Source: Polychytrium aggregatum
Taxonomy: Eukaryota > Chytridiomycota > Chytridiomycetes > Polychytriales
DNA length: 64,000 nt
Assembly: GCF_025602895.1 (NCBI RefSeq)
Contig: NW_026516205.1
Coordinates: forward strand, 1,054,001 to 1,118,000
Reading direction: 5' to 3'
Part shown: in pieces, positions 1-11,364 of the stretch
How positions within the stretch are numbered: the stretch's first letter is position 1
Layout of the letters: each line of letters begins with the position of its first letter
The notes under the pieces: model-generated
What the model saw: the letters and a program-made list of their open reading frames with translations, nothing else
What the model was told of the DNA's origin: nothing
Databases searched by the model: none
Position numbers and translations under genes: made by a program

Positions 1-874
1 GATCAGTCTGCGACCGCTGTCGTCCGGGGTCTCACACAGACCGATCGCAGCAACAACAAGCAGACCCAAAGCCTGCCGGTCGCCAGCCTCTCTCTGCCCC
101 TCTCCTCTGCGGCTGTTTGCCGGCTCTCCACACTGTAGGCGGCTGCCAGGGGCATTGTGAGGTCCCCTGATCTTTGCCCCCTCTTGCTCGCCAGGCCCTG
201 GCCCCCCTGCTCCATTGTACCCTCGCGGCGCTAAAAATACGATTCCGAAAGCTAATCAGGCTGCCGCATTCATCGTCGCCGCCCTTCCATTCACCTCCGA
301 CCCTATTCTCTTCAGAAATCCAAACAAAGGGTGGCTATCCTCATTAAAGACGATGCCTCGATTATTCCGCTGCAGCCTTCTCCTCCTGCTATCCCTCCTC
401 CTTCTGTTCGGGCTTCCTTTATATACCAAGTGGCTTCTGTGACGCTACCACAAGACTCTTGGTGAAAAATCCTGCCAAGAAGCTCATCTGCGAAAGGGAG
501 AGGCGTGCGCGAGGACCGACACCGTTCGAAGAAGGTGACAATGTTCTCCGTGTCCTGCGCTGCATCTGCATGGGGTCGACGATCCGCTGCAGTGCTGGTC
601 TCTGTCTGAGGCTCCACATCCTGCCACATAGCGCTGCTCCTGCTTGCCGAGCGTCACCCAGACTTGTTGGCTGGGGCGGGGCACTCGGCTGGTGGCGATT
701 TGCCGCTGCACCCTTGTCGCTGCATCCCTGTCCTTTCATGTTCTAACCAGTCCCAGCACTCCTGCCACATCCCTGGCTCACAGCAATCTCATCAGCAACT
801 CCCATCTCTGGTCTCCGAACCGACGGCTGTCACTCATCCCTGTCAACACCGCCTGTGCACCAGCAAACGCCACC

Positions 875-3101
875 ATGAACCAAATGATGTCTCCTGGACC
901 CTACCCGCCGCATCTCCTCAGCAACGGAAACAACGCCATGATGATGCCAACAGTGGGCAACATGATGAATCCCATGTCGCCGATAAGCTCGATCCACCGC
1001 AACCCGTCGCAGTCGCCGTTTTGCGCCTCCAAAAACATCAACAGCACAGTGAATGTACGTTGCAGCCGTCCGGCCTCAGGAAGCGGTGGCCAGGCCGTTT
1101 CCCTCTGCGGGTTGGCGAGAGTTGGTCCGGCAGAGCTTTGATGTGTTGGGCCCATGAATTGAATTGGCAGGTCTGCGCGTAGTTGTGTGCTTGTGCCGGC
1201 GACGGATGTGGGGCCTGCGTTCTGTGAGTGCATATGGCGATTCAGGCGACTATCACTGTGTTTGGCTGCTTGTGATGGACAGTGGCTATCCTCAGCCAGG
1301 GCCGAGAGTGTCGGGAGATGGCGCTGATCGCTCGGGGATGTATGCAGCGACGACGCATGTGTGCTAGTCGCAAACTTGATTTTCTAACCCAATGCGTCGC
1401 TGGTGGATCCATCTGCTTCCTCTCTGGCGGATACTTTGATGCGAATCGCTGTCCTGGCGAACCGGAAACGGCCTCGGATCACATCCCTCGCTGGCGTTGG
1501 TCCCTTCAGTTTGTCCACAAACTTCATGGGTATGTCCTCTTGACCAGACATTGACTATGGGGGCGCAGCTCAGCGAATGTGCGCACCGATCGACCCAGGC
1601 CGGGCGGCTGGAGTCTGCTGGTCCCCAACGCACATTCCGTCGAACCACACATCTGACTCTGCTTCAACCACAGCATGGTGATCGACAAGATGTACCAGCA
1701 CCTGATAAGCTGGAACTATTCTGGGTCATCCTTTGTTGTCTGCAATGTTCTGGAGTTCTCGCGAGATGTGCTTCCCAAGCGTAAGCAGAATGTGATCGAC
1801 AGCGCCGCCCGTTGTCCGTTTACCGGATCTGTTGTTTGTGGCTTGTTGCTCTCGCCTTGGATTGCGGCTTTCGTCCCCTCCTTTCTTCATGGCATGTGTG
1901 CTGACCATCGTCCACCCATCCACCCATCGATCCATCCACCCATCGATCCATCCACCCATCGATCCATCCACCCATCTACCCATCTACCCGTCGTCGGTTG
2001 ATCGATTCCCCCCCCCGCAATCTCGCCCGGTAGACTTCAAGCATAACAACTTTTCGAGCTTCGTGCGCCAGCTCAACATGTATGGCTTCCACAAAGTAAA
2101 CAAGTCCCCACGGGGTAGTCGTGCCCTTGCCGAGAACCAAGTGTGGGAGTTCTCGCATCCAAAATTTCTGCGGGACCGACCCGATCTCCTCGACGAAATC
2201 AAGCGAAAGACGATCGAGTCCGAGACCTTGAGACGTGAGACTGGCGACATCCAAGCGCAGATGCAAATGATGCAGGTGCAGCAGTCCGATATGATCCAGC
2301 AGCTGCAGCACATGCAGGATGCCTTCAGCCAGGTTCTTCGTGAACTGGCCGACTCGCGCCGAAAGCAGGTCGTCCACCAGCAGATCATGAAGAGCATGAT
2401 GGACTACATCAAGCAGAGCACCCCGCCCACACGTGAGTTGCTGCACCCTTTGCCCGCCTGGCTCGCTCTCGTTCTGCTGCCCTGCGCTGCCGGTTCATAG
2501 CAATCGTCCTCTGACAGCCATTTTTTGCCTTCTTTCCTGCTGCACAGATGTCCCCCCAGAAATCATGACCGAGTTCTGCGACCCAAAAGCCCAGGAACGT
2601 CCTGAGGAGCGGGTACCTCCAGGAGCACATCTGTACATGCACGCCATCAACAACCCCAGCATCGGAGCCCACAACGGCACCAACAGCTCCAGCAGCAACA
2701 CCTTGAACGACTCGATGCCCAACTCCCAGACCAATTCGCAGAATCCTCCGCACGGGCTCGTCCTCGATGCCAACCTGACCAACCGGATCACCTCGGACCC
2801 TTATCTGTTCGGCGGCCACGGCACCGTCAGCGGCGCCGAAAACCCGCACCTCCACCCTCAAGTGATGCTTCCTTACCCACAATTTGGCGCCAACTATCTC
2901 CCAACCGCCACCATGGGCGTCTTGGGCTCGGGAGTTACCAACCATGGTCTCATCGAGGACGTCCTCAGCGACCATCTCCACGAGAACATTGACGAGATCG
3001 ACAGCCTGAACTCGCCCTTTGACGACAACCCCCAGTCCAGAATCGACTCGGAGTTTGGCGAGTTTGGTGCCTGCGAGCCCCTTCCAGAGTTTCGCATCTG
3101 A
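875..3101 (+). CDS. Heat-shock-factor-type transcription factor
   Basis: Predicted sequence-specific transcription factor of the HSF family, expected to bind heat-shock elements as a trimer in the nucleus. Five exons join in phase (875-1054, 1510-1529, 1674-1780, 2034-2432, 2548-3101) to give 419 residues. Residues 61 to about 160 form the winged-helix domain, from FVHKLHG through [20 protein letters not shown] and YGFHKV. A glutamine-rich heptad region (HR-A/B coiled coil) follows to about 235, then a Ser/Asn/Pro-rich tail with acidic C-terminus suited to activation. The start has a strong context (gccaccATG). Exon 2 is only 20 nt, and the DNA-binding domain is cut by two further introns. 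No receiver domain is present, so it is not Skn7; Hsf1 or an Sfl1-like factor are both possible. Confidence 0.9.
1908..1995 (+). repeat. ATCC-rich minisatellite in intron 3 of the HSF gene
   Basis: Tandem copies built from CATCCACC and CATCGATC words occupy the 3' part of the third intron, ending about 40 bases before the acceptor at 2033. They are not translated. Confidence 0.85.
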
Positions 3102-3772
3102 AGGCGGCTGATCCAGGCAGCCCCGCCCACCACTCCCCCCCCCACAAACACCGAAGGATATCCAGACTCGCTCTCACGGGTCTGGCTTCGCTAGCCCACA
3201 CCAACTTCCCTCCCACACACTTTCACCCGTCCCGTCCCGTTCCTTCTCTTCTCTTCTCTCCCGCCATGCCCTTCTAATTTGACTCCGCAAATGCCAATAT
3301 ATACTACACCTCGCTCACCCAGTCCGACTCTATCGCCACCACATTCTGTACGATCCAATACCCAAAGCTCAACCGAGTCAAGACATGAGCCCTCAGTCCC
3401 CAGTCCCCAGTTCCCAGTTCCCAGTCACCAGTCACCAGTCACCAGTCACCAGCTCCTAGTCCCTTTGTCTGCTTGTCCTTGATTCCTATATGTACAATTT
3501 CTCCAAAACGAAGAAACTAAATATATTACAGAGCGCACTCTGTTTGACAGTTGACTACTGGCTTTATGGATGCGAATACGCACATGTTCGTGAATTGTCC
3601 ATCCGATTCAAGAAAGCTGGCAAGAGCGTCAGTGCTGATGAGTGGGACACCTCTCGTTGATGATTCGCCCAATGTATTGTCCCTTTGTCTGTCTGTGGCA
3701 ACATCGTCTGTCCATCAGTCGCTCTGGATGGTGCACCAGGTCCAGTTCGTCGGGTCGTTTCCAGTGCTGCCG
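3102..3772. other. Convergent intergenic region
   Basis: Shared 3' flank of the HSF and BTB genes. It holds pyrimidine-rich sequence after the HSF stop, a degenerate 7-base tandem repeat (CAGTCCC, CAGTTCC, CAGTCAC) at about 3392-3455, and AT-richer sequence near 3490-3530 that could carry polyadenylation signals. I see no gene in it. Confidence 0.6.
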
Positions 3773-6700
3773 CTATCCCTTCTGAGCGGCACCAGCGCCT
3801 CCCTTGGCTCGCACACGCATTTCCATAATCTGTCGAGTGAGCTCGATCATTTTCTTGGTATCTGAAATTGAAGATTTTCGGCCACGGGCAAGGGGAGGGA
3901 TGTGGGGAGGGGGCGGTCAGGGCAACTGTCGTCGCTCAGCCCTTCGTCTCTCCCTCGCTTCCTCCATCCCTCGCCCTCCCCCACATACGAGCACTGCTGG
4001 TTTTGCGCTGTCCCATGACAGTTTTCGCTCGTCTCTCTGTGCCCGACTTTTGAATAGCAAATCAAGGAGACTTATATCAGAAACAGTAAGGTTCAATGAC
4101 CTACCCAGTGCCCGCTGCTTGTACTGAGGTACCTTCACTGCGCCGGATGACATGCTCTGGCTTGTATCTTTGAAGCCCGGGACCTTCGGGTTGATTGAAA
4201 GAAACACAACGTTAGATACTCGCCCTCTACATCTGCATCCTTCAGCCTCAGAAGATATCATGGCGCGATATGAAAGATCAAAGCTGTGGTGGCTCGTCGT
4301 TGATCCAAAAGACCTCGTCTGGTGAGCACACATAACATCTGCCCCAAACTAGCACTCACGCAGTCCCTCCATTTGCCGTAGACCATTGCCCCTCGTTGGG
4401 TTTCCATAGGAGTCTTGGTGTTGAAGATGATGGCACAGTCGATCGCAGCAGAGATATAGTCCCGGTTCACGCTGAACGACTTGGCGATGCTCGGGTTGTA
4501 GTTTGGATCGATGTTATGGTGGAAGGGCTTGCATCCCTATCGCCAACGCGATCGTCAGTGCGGCTCGCCAACGCTGCAGTCGCATCGGTGGCACGCATCG
4601 GTGGCACGCATGGTATTGCCTGATCAAGTGTATGGGCTGCCGATGTGACCTGCGCTGTCGCGAGTGTCCCTATTCGTATCTTCCTCCTCTCGACCAAAGC
4701 GGCTCAGAATGCTTCGCAGACCTACCTCCGAGATATGAAACGGATGGAAAGCATAGTCGGTGGCCCCACAGCAACCAAATGTTCCAACGGTCGAGTCGCT
4801 TCCGGAATACAGGGGTCGCTGGAGATGCTTGCGACAGTTCTGAAAGTCGACGCAGAGGAATAGGCTGCCACATGACTGGCACTTTAGGTGGTTGACCGTG
4901 CTCCAAATCCTGAGTGGGGATGGGTCCCCAAAAGAAGGCATGTGCTTAGTCCTTCTGCTGACAATGGCAGGTGATTGTGTGCTAAGGAGGGAGAGGAGTG
5001 CTCTTCAGCGGTTCTCGGAGCCCGTTCTTGGGGAAGGGGTGCGTTTGTCTCTCCCTCTGTTGCTGTGGGCGCTTGACGAGATAAGCTCGGGGATATGTGC
5101 AACGAGCTGTTACCTCCAGAAGATATTCTTCCAGCTAGGGTCCTGGCTGTGTATGGTGGCGATGTACTCGTTGATATTGAAGTTTGGATCTCTGTGTGAG
5201 GCAGAGGGAGAGGGACAGACGGCGATACTCGATGAGACTGGCATGCACGACATTTCCGCTGCCACCCCAAACCAGCTGCGACTGAACCCAGTACGCACAT
5301 ATTGCCCCCCCACCCCTCATATCATGCCATACCGGGTGTGTGCCGCCGTGATTTCGCCAAAGTAGTCCACCAGGATCCTCCCTTTGTCGCACCGGATGGA
5401 TTTGTGCAGCGACTTTGGGTAGACCTTCTTGCACACCATGCAGCAGTACAACTGAACGGATCGGGGATCGTCTCCGAGCACCTCGCAGGTTTTGTAAAAG
5501 TAGATCTGGCTTGAGATCTTGTCGCGCGGATCGATGATGCGACCAAGCTCCTCGAGCGAGAACAACCTGGCAAGTCTGAGTGTCGTTGCCAATGTGAGTG
5601 AGTGAGTGAGTGAGTGAGTGAGTGAGTGAATGCCGAGGGCTGCTGGGTAAACATGGGGAAGCGTTGATGCAGGAGCGCGCCATGTAGTTTGTAGCTCGTA
5701 GCGATTCACCTCGACTCACTTGATCATGAGCCCTTTGTTGATGCAGCTCATATCGATGGGGACTGTCGCAGCAGATTACCACCGGAAATGGCATCAATGG
5801 AGGGGAGCATCGTGGCAGTTTGAGCAGACATGGCGACGGTGCGACGGGAACAGGATATCGAGTCGAGTAGCGTGGGATCAGTCCAACGATTAGATGGCCA
5901 GTGGATTCTGACTTGGGTCTCTCTCTCACACACACAGGCCAGAGAGCCATGCCAACCTTTGACAATCTCATTGATGTGGTCATGCAGGTACTTGAGACAA
6001 ATGTCCTCCAAAGGCAGCATTTGCAGAAAGTTGGAGCTGATCAGGATACTGATTGCCGTCCTTGGCTCTACATTGCGTTGGGCCGCAGCCACAAATGAGC
6101 ACCAAAGTGAGCAAACCTTGACCACACCAGATCCGGCACGAATGGCGGGGGCACTGGGAAATGCACAACCCAACGAATCGATGGGAAGCCGGTGGGACAC
6201 ACTGTCTCTCTCGCGCAGCGCAGGACTGGATCGCTTGCTCAAACGAGCTCATCGAATCATTTCAAGCATACCAAGCGAGGGCCGCTGTCGAGTGATATAG
6301 GACATGAGCCATTCAAAGACTTCGATATCGCAGTGGACGTCAATGTCGATGTGGTCGGTAGAGTTGCGGTCGTTGAGGTATGTTGAAAAGTACTTCATTT
6401 CGCGAAAGAGAAGCTGGCGCTTGCAGTAAAAGTCCCGCTTGGCTGTCGTGCACAGCATGGCGAACAGAGTGCGAGGCTTGAGAATCATGTCAAAGAGCAA
6501 GGGGCCACCGGCACTCATATCGTTGGAATTACAATCTTGAACTCGGTGTGCTTCAGGGAGGCTGCTGTGCTCGAGGGACAATCCTCAGGCAGCGAATGGG
6601 TCTGTCAAAGCAGACAAACACTCGCAAGCTCAACCCAGTTCCCGATTACCGCATCGCGCTCTCTCTCTCTCTCTCGCTCTCTCTGCTTGCATGGCTTCCA

Positions 6701-6816
6701 GTACCGTTTCTGTTCTCATCAAAGACGTGAATGATTATGTCCTTGCGGCGCTCTGAACTGGAGCTTGACGCCGCAGCCGAGGCAGGCTCGCCCGACTTGA
6801 TCGAGTTTTGAGGCAT
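3773..6816 (-). CDS. BTB-domain protein of the SANBR (KIAA1841) family
   Basis: Homologue of the animal SANT-and-BTB regulator SANBR; in mammals this protein represses class-switch recombination through its BTB domain. Its role here is unknown. Ten exons fit in phase: 6705-6816, 6272-6442, 5957-6067, 5720-5762, 5333-5575, 5114-5191, 4726-4909, 4360-4536, 4105-4183 and 3773-3861, giving about 428 residues. The BTB core (about 25-130) includes KDIIIHVFDENRN, LLFREMKYF, DVHCDIEVFEWLM and AISILISSNFLQM. It is followed by the family-specific region: SCINKGLMIK, a CCMVCKK pair, CQSCGSLF, and GTFGCCGATDYAFHPF leading into GCKPFHHN. The start ATG at 6816 opens a Ser/Ala-rich leader. The N-terminal SANT domain of animal members is absent. 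The 5' edge of the ninth exon could instead be 4246. Confidence 0.85.
5594..5629. repeat. (GAGT)n microsatellite inside a BTB-gene intron
   Basis: About nine GAGT units on the plus strand. In the sense of the minus-strand gene this reads (ACTC)n and lies about 20 bases upstream of the 3' splice site at 5576, where the branch point is expected. Confidence 0.9.
6659..6684. repeat. (CT)n microsatellite in the first BTB-gene intron
   Basis: Dinucleotide CT run with one interruption, located within the first intron just downstream (gene sense) of exon 1 of the minus-strand gene. Confidence 0.9.
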
Positions 6817-7833
6817 CTGTGTCGAGCACGATCACAGGGAAGAGGGAGGGGGAGCGCGTGGAGATGCAAGGCTGGGTTATGGGAATCATGCTGCGTTTGG
6901 TTGATTCCCGCGTCTGGCTCAAAGCTCGCATAGTTTCTGCAGGGAAACGACCTACTTCTGCGATGCTACTCCGGGTGACTGTGTTCGTCCGGGGTTTATC
7001 GCCTCGACTCCATTCGTATTGAACTGCGGCTGCACAGAGCCGTGCCGGCGAGAGATGTTCGACGATTGCAGCGACGGTTAGCCCGCACCGCCCGTTTAAG
7101 CAAAGGGGCAGACGGCAATCAGGCCAATACACGCCAATGCAGGACAGTCGGGCGAGTAAATGGAAAAGCTGGTCAGAGCATTGGACCAGAGACATATGGG
7201 CTCGGCCGCCATGGCAGAGCTAGAGATCCGATTGATCGTGGATGTGCAATCCGCGAATAAGACACAAGAGGGACGGGAGAATCGTAGCGTACGCTTCTGC
7301 TTGGGATGAATAGGCGCACTCTTGGCCTCGGGCAGCAAGTGTGCCCCGTAGGAGTTCCAGTCGGGCATCGTGTCGAGTCGGCTGCGAAAAATGCGACGGC
7401 GGGTTGGGCTGCGGTGTCTGGCGAGGTGGCTTCGACAACCACCCAGGGCGGGACATCGAGTGCGAGCCGCTGTGATTGGCGGCGAGGGCAATCTCCGGGC
7501 CATGCCGACGATCTGGCCATGTATCTGCCAAGCAGAGATACTCTGCTCCAGATAACGAGGTGCGCACCGACTGTACTGTCGATTCCCTCGCCAGTCGATC
7601 TCCGTTCGTGGAGATTGGCCACGCAGATGCAGAAACGCGGCGCCCCAAGGAAAGATTGCGGACTGATCTCAGAAGCGATTCTGCGAGCCAAGACAGATGC
7701 ATGCCACATCGTTGCGATCAGCGGCGATGTGGCGCAAAACATTGTTCCTCTCACAGGTGTGTATTGGTTTGCTGTGAAGTTGGCGTATCCATCGATTGAC
7801 TCTCAATCTCGGGGACAGCCGAGTCTTTGCTGC
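6817..7833. other. Intergenic region between two minus-strand genes
   Basis: Promoter side of the BTB gene and 3' flank of the RING gene. Open frames exist on both strands but none shows a recognisable family. One minus-strand stretch starting at an ATG at 7370 (MPDWNSYGAHLLPEAK, then a GTACGC donor-like site) reads like a genuine N-terminus, but I cannot connect it to further exons. Confidence 0.4.
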
Positions 7834-10150
7834 TCAGCGGGTGCCCAGTCTCGACTTCTTGGCACCGGTTCTTGCGTTTCGGGTGCGGCTGGACTGCGGC
7901 GGTGTAGCAGCGGGCGTGGACTCGTCGTTTGAGTCGTCTTCGCCTTGGCTAGATGATGACAGGAATTCGTTGTCGCCGTTGAGCAGTGCCTCGAGACCAG
8001 CAGCGTGGTCGTCGTGAGAGACAGACTTTCGCTTTCGGGGACTCTGGACGCTCGCGACCGTGAGGGGGCTGACATCCGTTGAAGTACTGCCTTTGACTGC
8101 CCGACCAGGAAGTCCCTGACGAGGCATTTTGGGTGGGGTCTGCGGATCCAAAACGACGACGTGCTCGTCGGCAAGGCTTCGTTTGGCAGCCTTGGGTTTT
8201 GGTGGTGCTCTGCGGCTGGGGCCTGGATCTCCATCGACAGCATTCACAGCTGGACTGCTGCTGCTCGGTGCGCCTGCGGTTTCGTCGTCCGAATCCAGCA
8301 CGACAACACGCTTGGCTCGTTTCGACGATGATAGCGCCAACGACGGGATCGGACGGGCTGGCTGCACATCGAGCTTGCTGTCGGACTCGCTCTCCGAAAG
8401 CGGCACATTGCGTGCCGAGGGGACTCTGATGAGCTTGCCTGTCAGTTCCAGCAAGACCGATGGTCAGGAAACCCAATCGATGGCCATATCGAGTGCCAAG
8501 GGCATCTGGGCTTCAAGCAGTGACCGACTCGCCAGCCGACATACCCTTTCTCTTTGGAGCATAGTCTTCGTCGCTCGCAGGCTCTTCCTCGTCGTCGTCG
8601 TCATCGTCGTCGTCTTCATCGTCGTCGTCGAGCTCTTCCTCGCTCTCGTCTCCGTCTTCCATCAGCCTAATGCCGCCATCATCACTCTCTGCTGCCTCGT
8701 CCTCGATATAGTGGTAGTGACTGTCGCTGCCATCGTCATCGGTGGCAAGATACTCGTCGTCCTCGTCCTGCTCCGAGTCGTTGTTTGTGTACTCGTCGTA
8801 CGGGTCGGTTTCATCGACGCCGAACGCTCTGAGGGTGGCTTCGTCATGGTCATAGATCTGTCCACAGTTGATGCATTCGGTTCCAGTGATTTCCCAGCCG
8901 CAGGAACCACAACGCCGAACGCCGTCATCGTGGTCCAAGACGGCTTGGGTCTGTGCAGCAAATATAGTGCCCCAGGGATCGCGCATCTCGTCGGAGACAT
9001 CTGGGTGGCATTTGCGAAACAGGCAGTGTTTGCTGAGTGGGCTCGAGCGATGCTGCTCTTGTTTTTCAGTTTACCCTCCATTGTCACATCTGTGAGGAGT
9101 GTGGCACTAGCGATGCTGAGGCTCGTTCCGATCTTACCGAGCAAGCGCTTGTAGTGTTCCTTCTTCGATTTGCCCTTGGGGCCGTCAGGGAGGCTTTGGA
9201 TGATGGACTTTGAGACAACGGATTTAATCAAGTGTAACCGCAGAGACGGCAGTTTGGCGGTGTTGCCCTCTATGTTGCTTGGAACGCATTCCTCATCGAG
9301 ATGGAGGTGCTGTCGACACTTACATCAATGTGGTGCCTCAGGAGCAGGGTGGGAACGGGTTTCTGTTCGATGTGTCCTCGGCAGGTCGGACAACGCTTGC
9401 GCTCGCCCCGCTGGAGCCAAGAGCGGATGCAGCCAAAGCAGAAGCTGTGGCCTAAACAACAGACATCGCATTGGTACCAACACAGCGGACAGTGTCGTGT
9501 GCATCTCCTCTAGTGTGCCGGAGCAAGGAGCCATGCTGCTCTTGGGAATTCAAAATGACCCGCCTCGACGTGTGTCGCCATCGATTGCAGTTTGTGTCAT
9601 TCCAAAGTTGCACTCTGGACATACCACACTCAATGGTGTGCGGGGCCACCATGATCTCCAAACAGATGGCGCACACCAGCCAGCTGAGCGACTCAGCATC
9701 TAGGATCAGGGCATGGTAGTTTCGATGGAAGAATGTCCAATGTGGAGTTAGTGGGTGGTGACTGCTGGCGATGAGTTTGGGGGATGTGCCCCCCATCGAA
9801 TGCTTGTGGCGGTGCCGTATCTGCCTTTCATCATTCCCCTCTCACGGACTGACAATATGGCCGCACTCGGGTTGTCTACCTTGAGTTCCCTTGGTCCCAG
9901 AAGGCCTCTTGGCAGGGTCGTCTTGACCGACGGCGGGATCGCACTGCACTGATACGCTGGTGAGTTGCGGGCACAGGTTGCATTGGACGTGGACTGAGGC
10001 TTGGGGCCGAGTGGGTCGTGCGCTGGCTTGTCCGAAAGCGTTGTCTGTCGTGCGCTTGTCTTTGGTGCAGCTTTGGGCTTGAGCCTGGGTTTGGCTGGGG
10101 TTGCTGGGCACTGGGACGCTGGCCGACGAAGCAATAAAGTCTTCGAGCAT
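7834..10150 (-). CDS. RING-finger E3 ubiquitin ligase, Psh1-like
   Basis: Predicted nuclear E3 ubiquitin ligase. In yeast, Psh1-type RING proteins ubiquitinate mislocalised centromeric histone H3; that substrate is only an inference here. Six exons join in phase: 9880-10150, 9625-9699, 9324-9451, 9138-9267, 8545-9057 and 7834-8438 (573 residues). The RING finger covers about 100-145 (CAICLE, HTIECGHSFCFGCI, RCPTCRG). A second zinc site of CxxC type (CGSCGW with ECINCG) follows, then a long Asp/Glu tract and a basic/serine-rich C-terminus with a VVVLDSDDE motif resembling SUMO-interacting sequences. The exon at 9057 uses an AAG acceptor, chosen because it alone keeps the zinc-site frame. The start could be an upstream in-frame ATG at 10243. 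Confidence 0.75.
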
Positions 10151-10354
10151 CACCACTGGGAAGCACGAACCAAGGCGTCCACGGCCGTGAGTAGTGAGCA
10201 TATGATCGGGGGACTCGGTGAGATGTGCCGAGAGTAATACCATAGTAGGGGGATGGCAAGGATCAAGATTCGCATGGCAAAGCGTGCTGGATGCAAGCCC
10301 CGGTCGTTCAGCACCCACGGAGAATGCTCGTTCGGGGAGGATTGGGGTGGTGGG

Positions 10355-10996
10355 CTAAGGAAAGGGCTCGGTCACAACACGGAATGCAGACGACATACTC
10401 TTCGACTGCAGGCGCTGGACTGACGACAGGAGCGACAGCGAGAGGGGCGTGCACGCTTCCGGATACTTGGTGTGCAGCACTCTCTCGAGCGAGGAAGTGT
10501 TGATGCTTGATCCAGGATGCAGCATCGCTGTGATCTCTGGTGGCAGCTGGCCCGACGGAGCAGGCTTGCTGACGGCTTGGGGCGGCAGATGCTCGGGCTT
10601 GACGGTGTTCATATCTTCGGTGTCTGCCGGTGGACTGAGATCCGGCTCGGCCGTGCTGCTGGTGCTGGTGCTGGTGCTGGCGATCGCGGCGGCTGCCTGG
10701 ACGACTGCTGCAGAGCCCGCGGGGCTGCCGGCGCTCTTCTTCTTGCCCTTCTTTTTCTTCTTGGTCAAAGTGGCGAAGTCTGGGGTTCGGGCGGGGCTCC
10801 CCCCGCTCGGGCGGGCCTCTGGCTGCCGCATCGCTTGTCGCTGCTGCTGCTGCTGCTGCTCGCTTGCGGGATCGGTCGCAGGCCGGCAATCAGATCGGGA
10901 TCGGCGGGGTCTTGTGCATCCGCCCTCGCAGACAGGCGCTGGATCCGGCTGTGCCACCGGCTCGAGCCGCACTCCAATCTTTCCCGATATGGGCAT
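10355..10996 (-). CDS. Low-complexity hypothetical protein (polyQ, poly-Lys)
   Basis: Unrecognised. The open frame begins MPISGKIGVRLEP and contains a run of six glutamines, a KKKKKGKKK basic cluster that could act as a nuclear signal, Ser/Thr and Ala repeats, and a more ordinary segment near the C-terminus (LPPEITAMLHPGSS). It lies between the RING gene (same strand) and DNA ligase (divergent). The frame stays open upstream to about 11077, so the true start, and any intron near 10450, are unsettled. It could also be an upstream exon of the RING gene. Coding status rests on composition only. Confidence 0.35.
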   Translation of the reverse strand: MPISGKIGVRLEPVAQPDPAPVCEGGCTRPRRSRSDCRPATDPASEQQQQQQRQAMRQPEARPSGGSPARTPDFATLTKKKKKGKKKSAGSPAGSAAVVQAAAAIASTSTSTSSTAEPDLSPPADTEDMNTVKPEHLPPQAVSKPAPSGQLPPEITAMLHPGSSINTSSLERVLHTKYPEACTPLSLSLLSSVQRLQSKSMSSAFRVVTEPFP

Positions 10997-11364
10997 AGCG
11001 TTTGCCTTTTCGGCCGACTCTGGCTCTCTTGCTTTCGATCGCCAACGAAGCGCTTTGGTCTTCCTGCGCGCATCCACTCCAACGGAACCCAGGTGTGTAT
11101 TCGCCGTCGCTGCTGATCAGCCGATCGCCCGGAGCATACAAGTACGGCGCTTGCCTGATCCTGCTTCATCCGCTCACACTGCCTGTCGTGTGCGCTCGGT
11201 ACTCGTCTGACCTCAGCCAGCGCATGTTCGTGCGTCGCCTCGCCGTCCTCGCCGATCCCAGCAGCCGCTTTCCCCGCCGTCTGAGCAGCGCCATCTGCGT
11301 CCCCCAAGTCTGGCCGATCCGACTTTACGTCCTTCCCAGCCTCCGCACAAGCCCGTTCATCGCC

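Noticed and set aside
7306-7932. 208-codon plus-strand frame
   Set aside because: No recognisable domain, no supporting splice pattern, and it runs into the 3' end of the opposite-strand RING gene.
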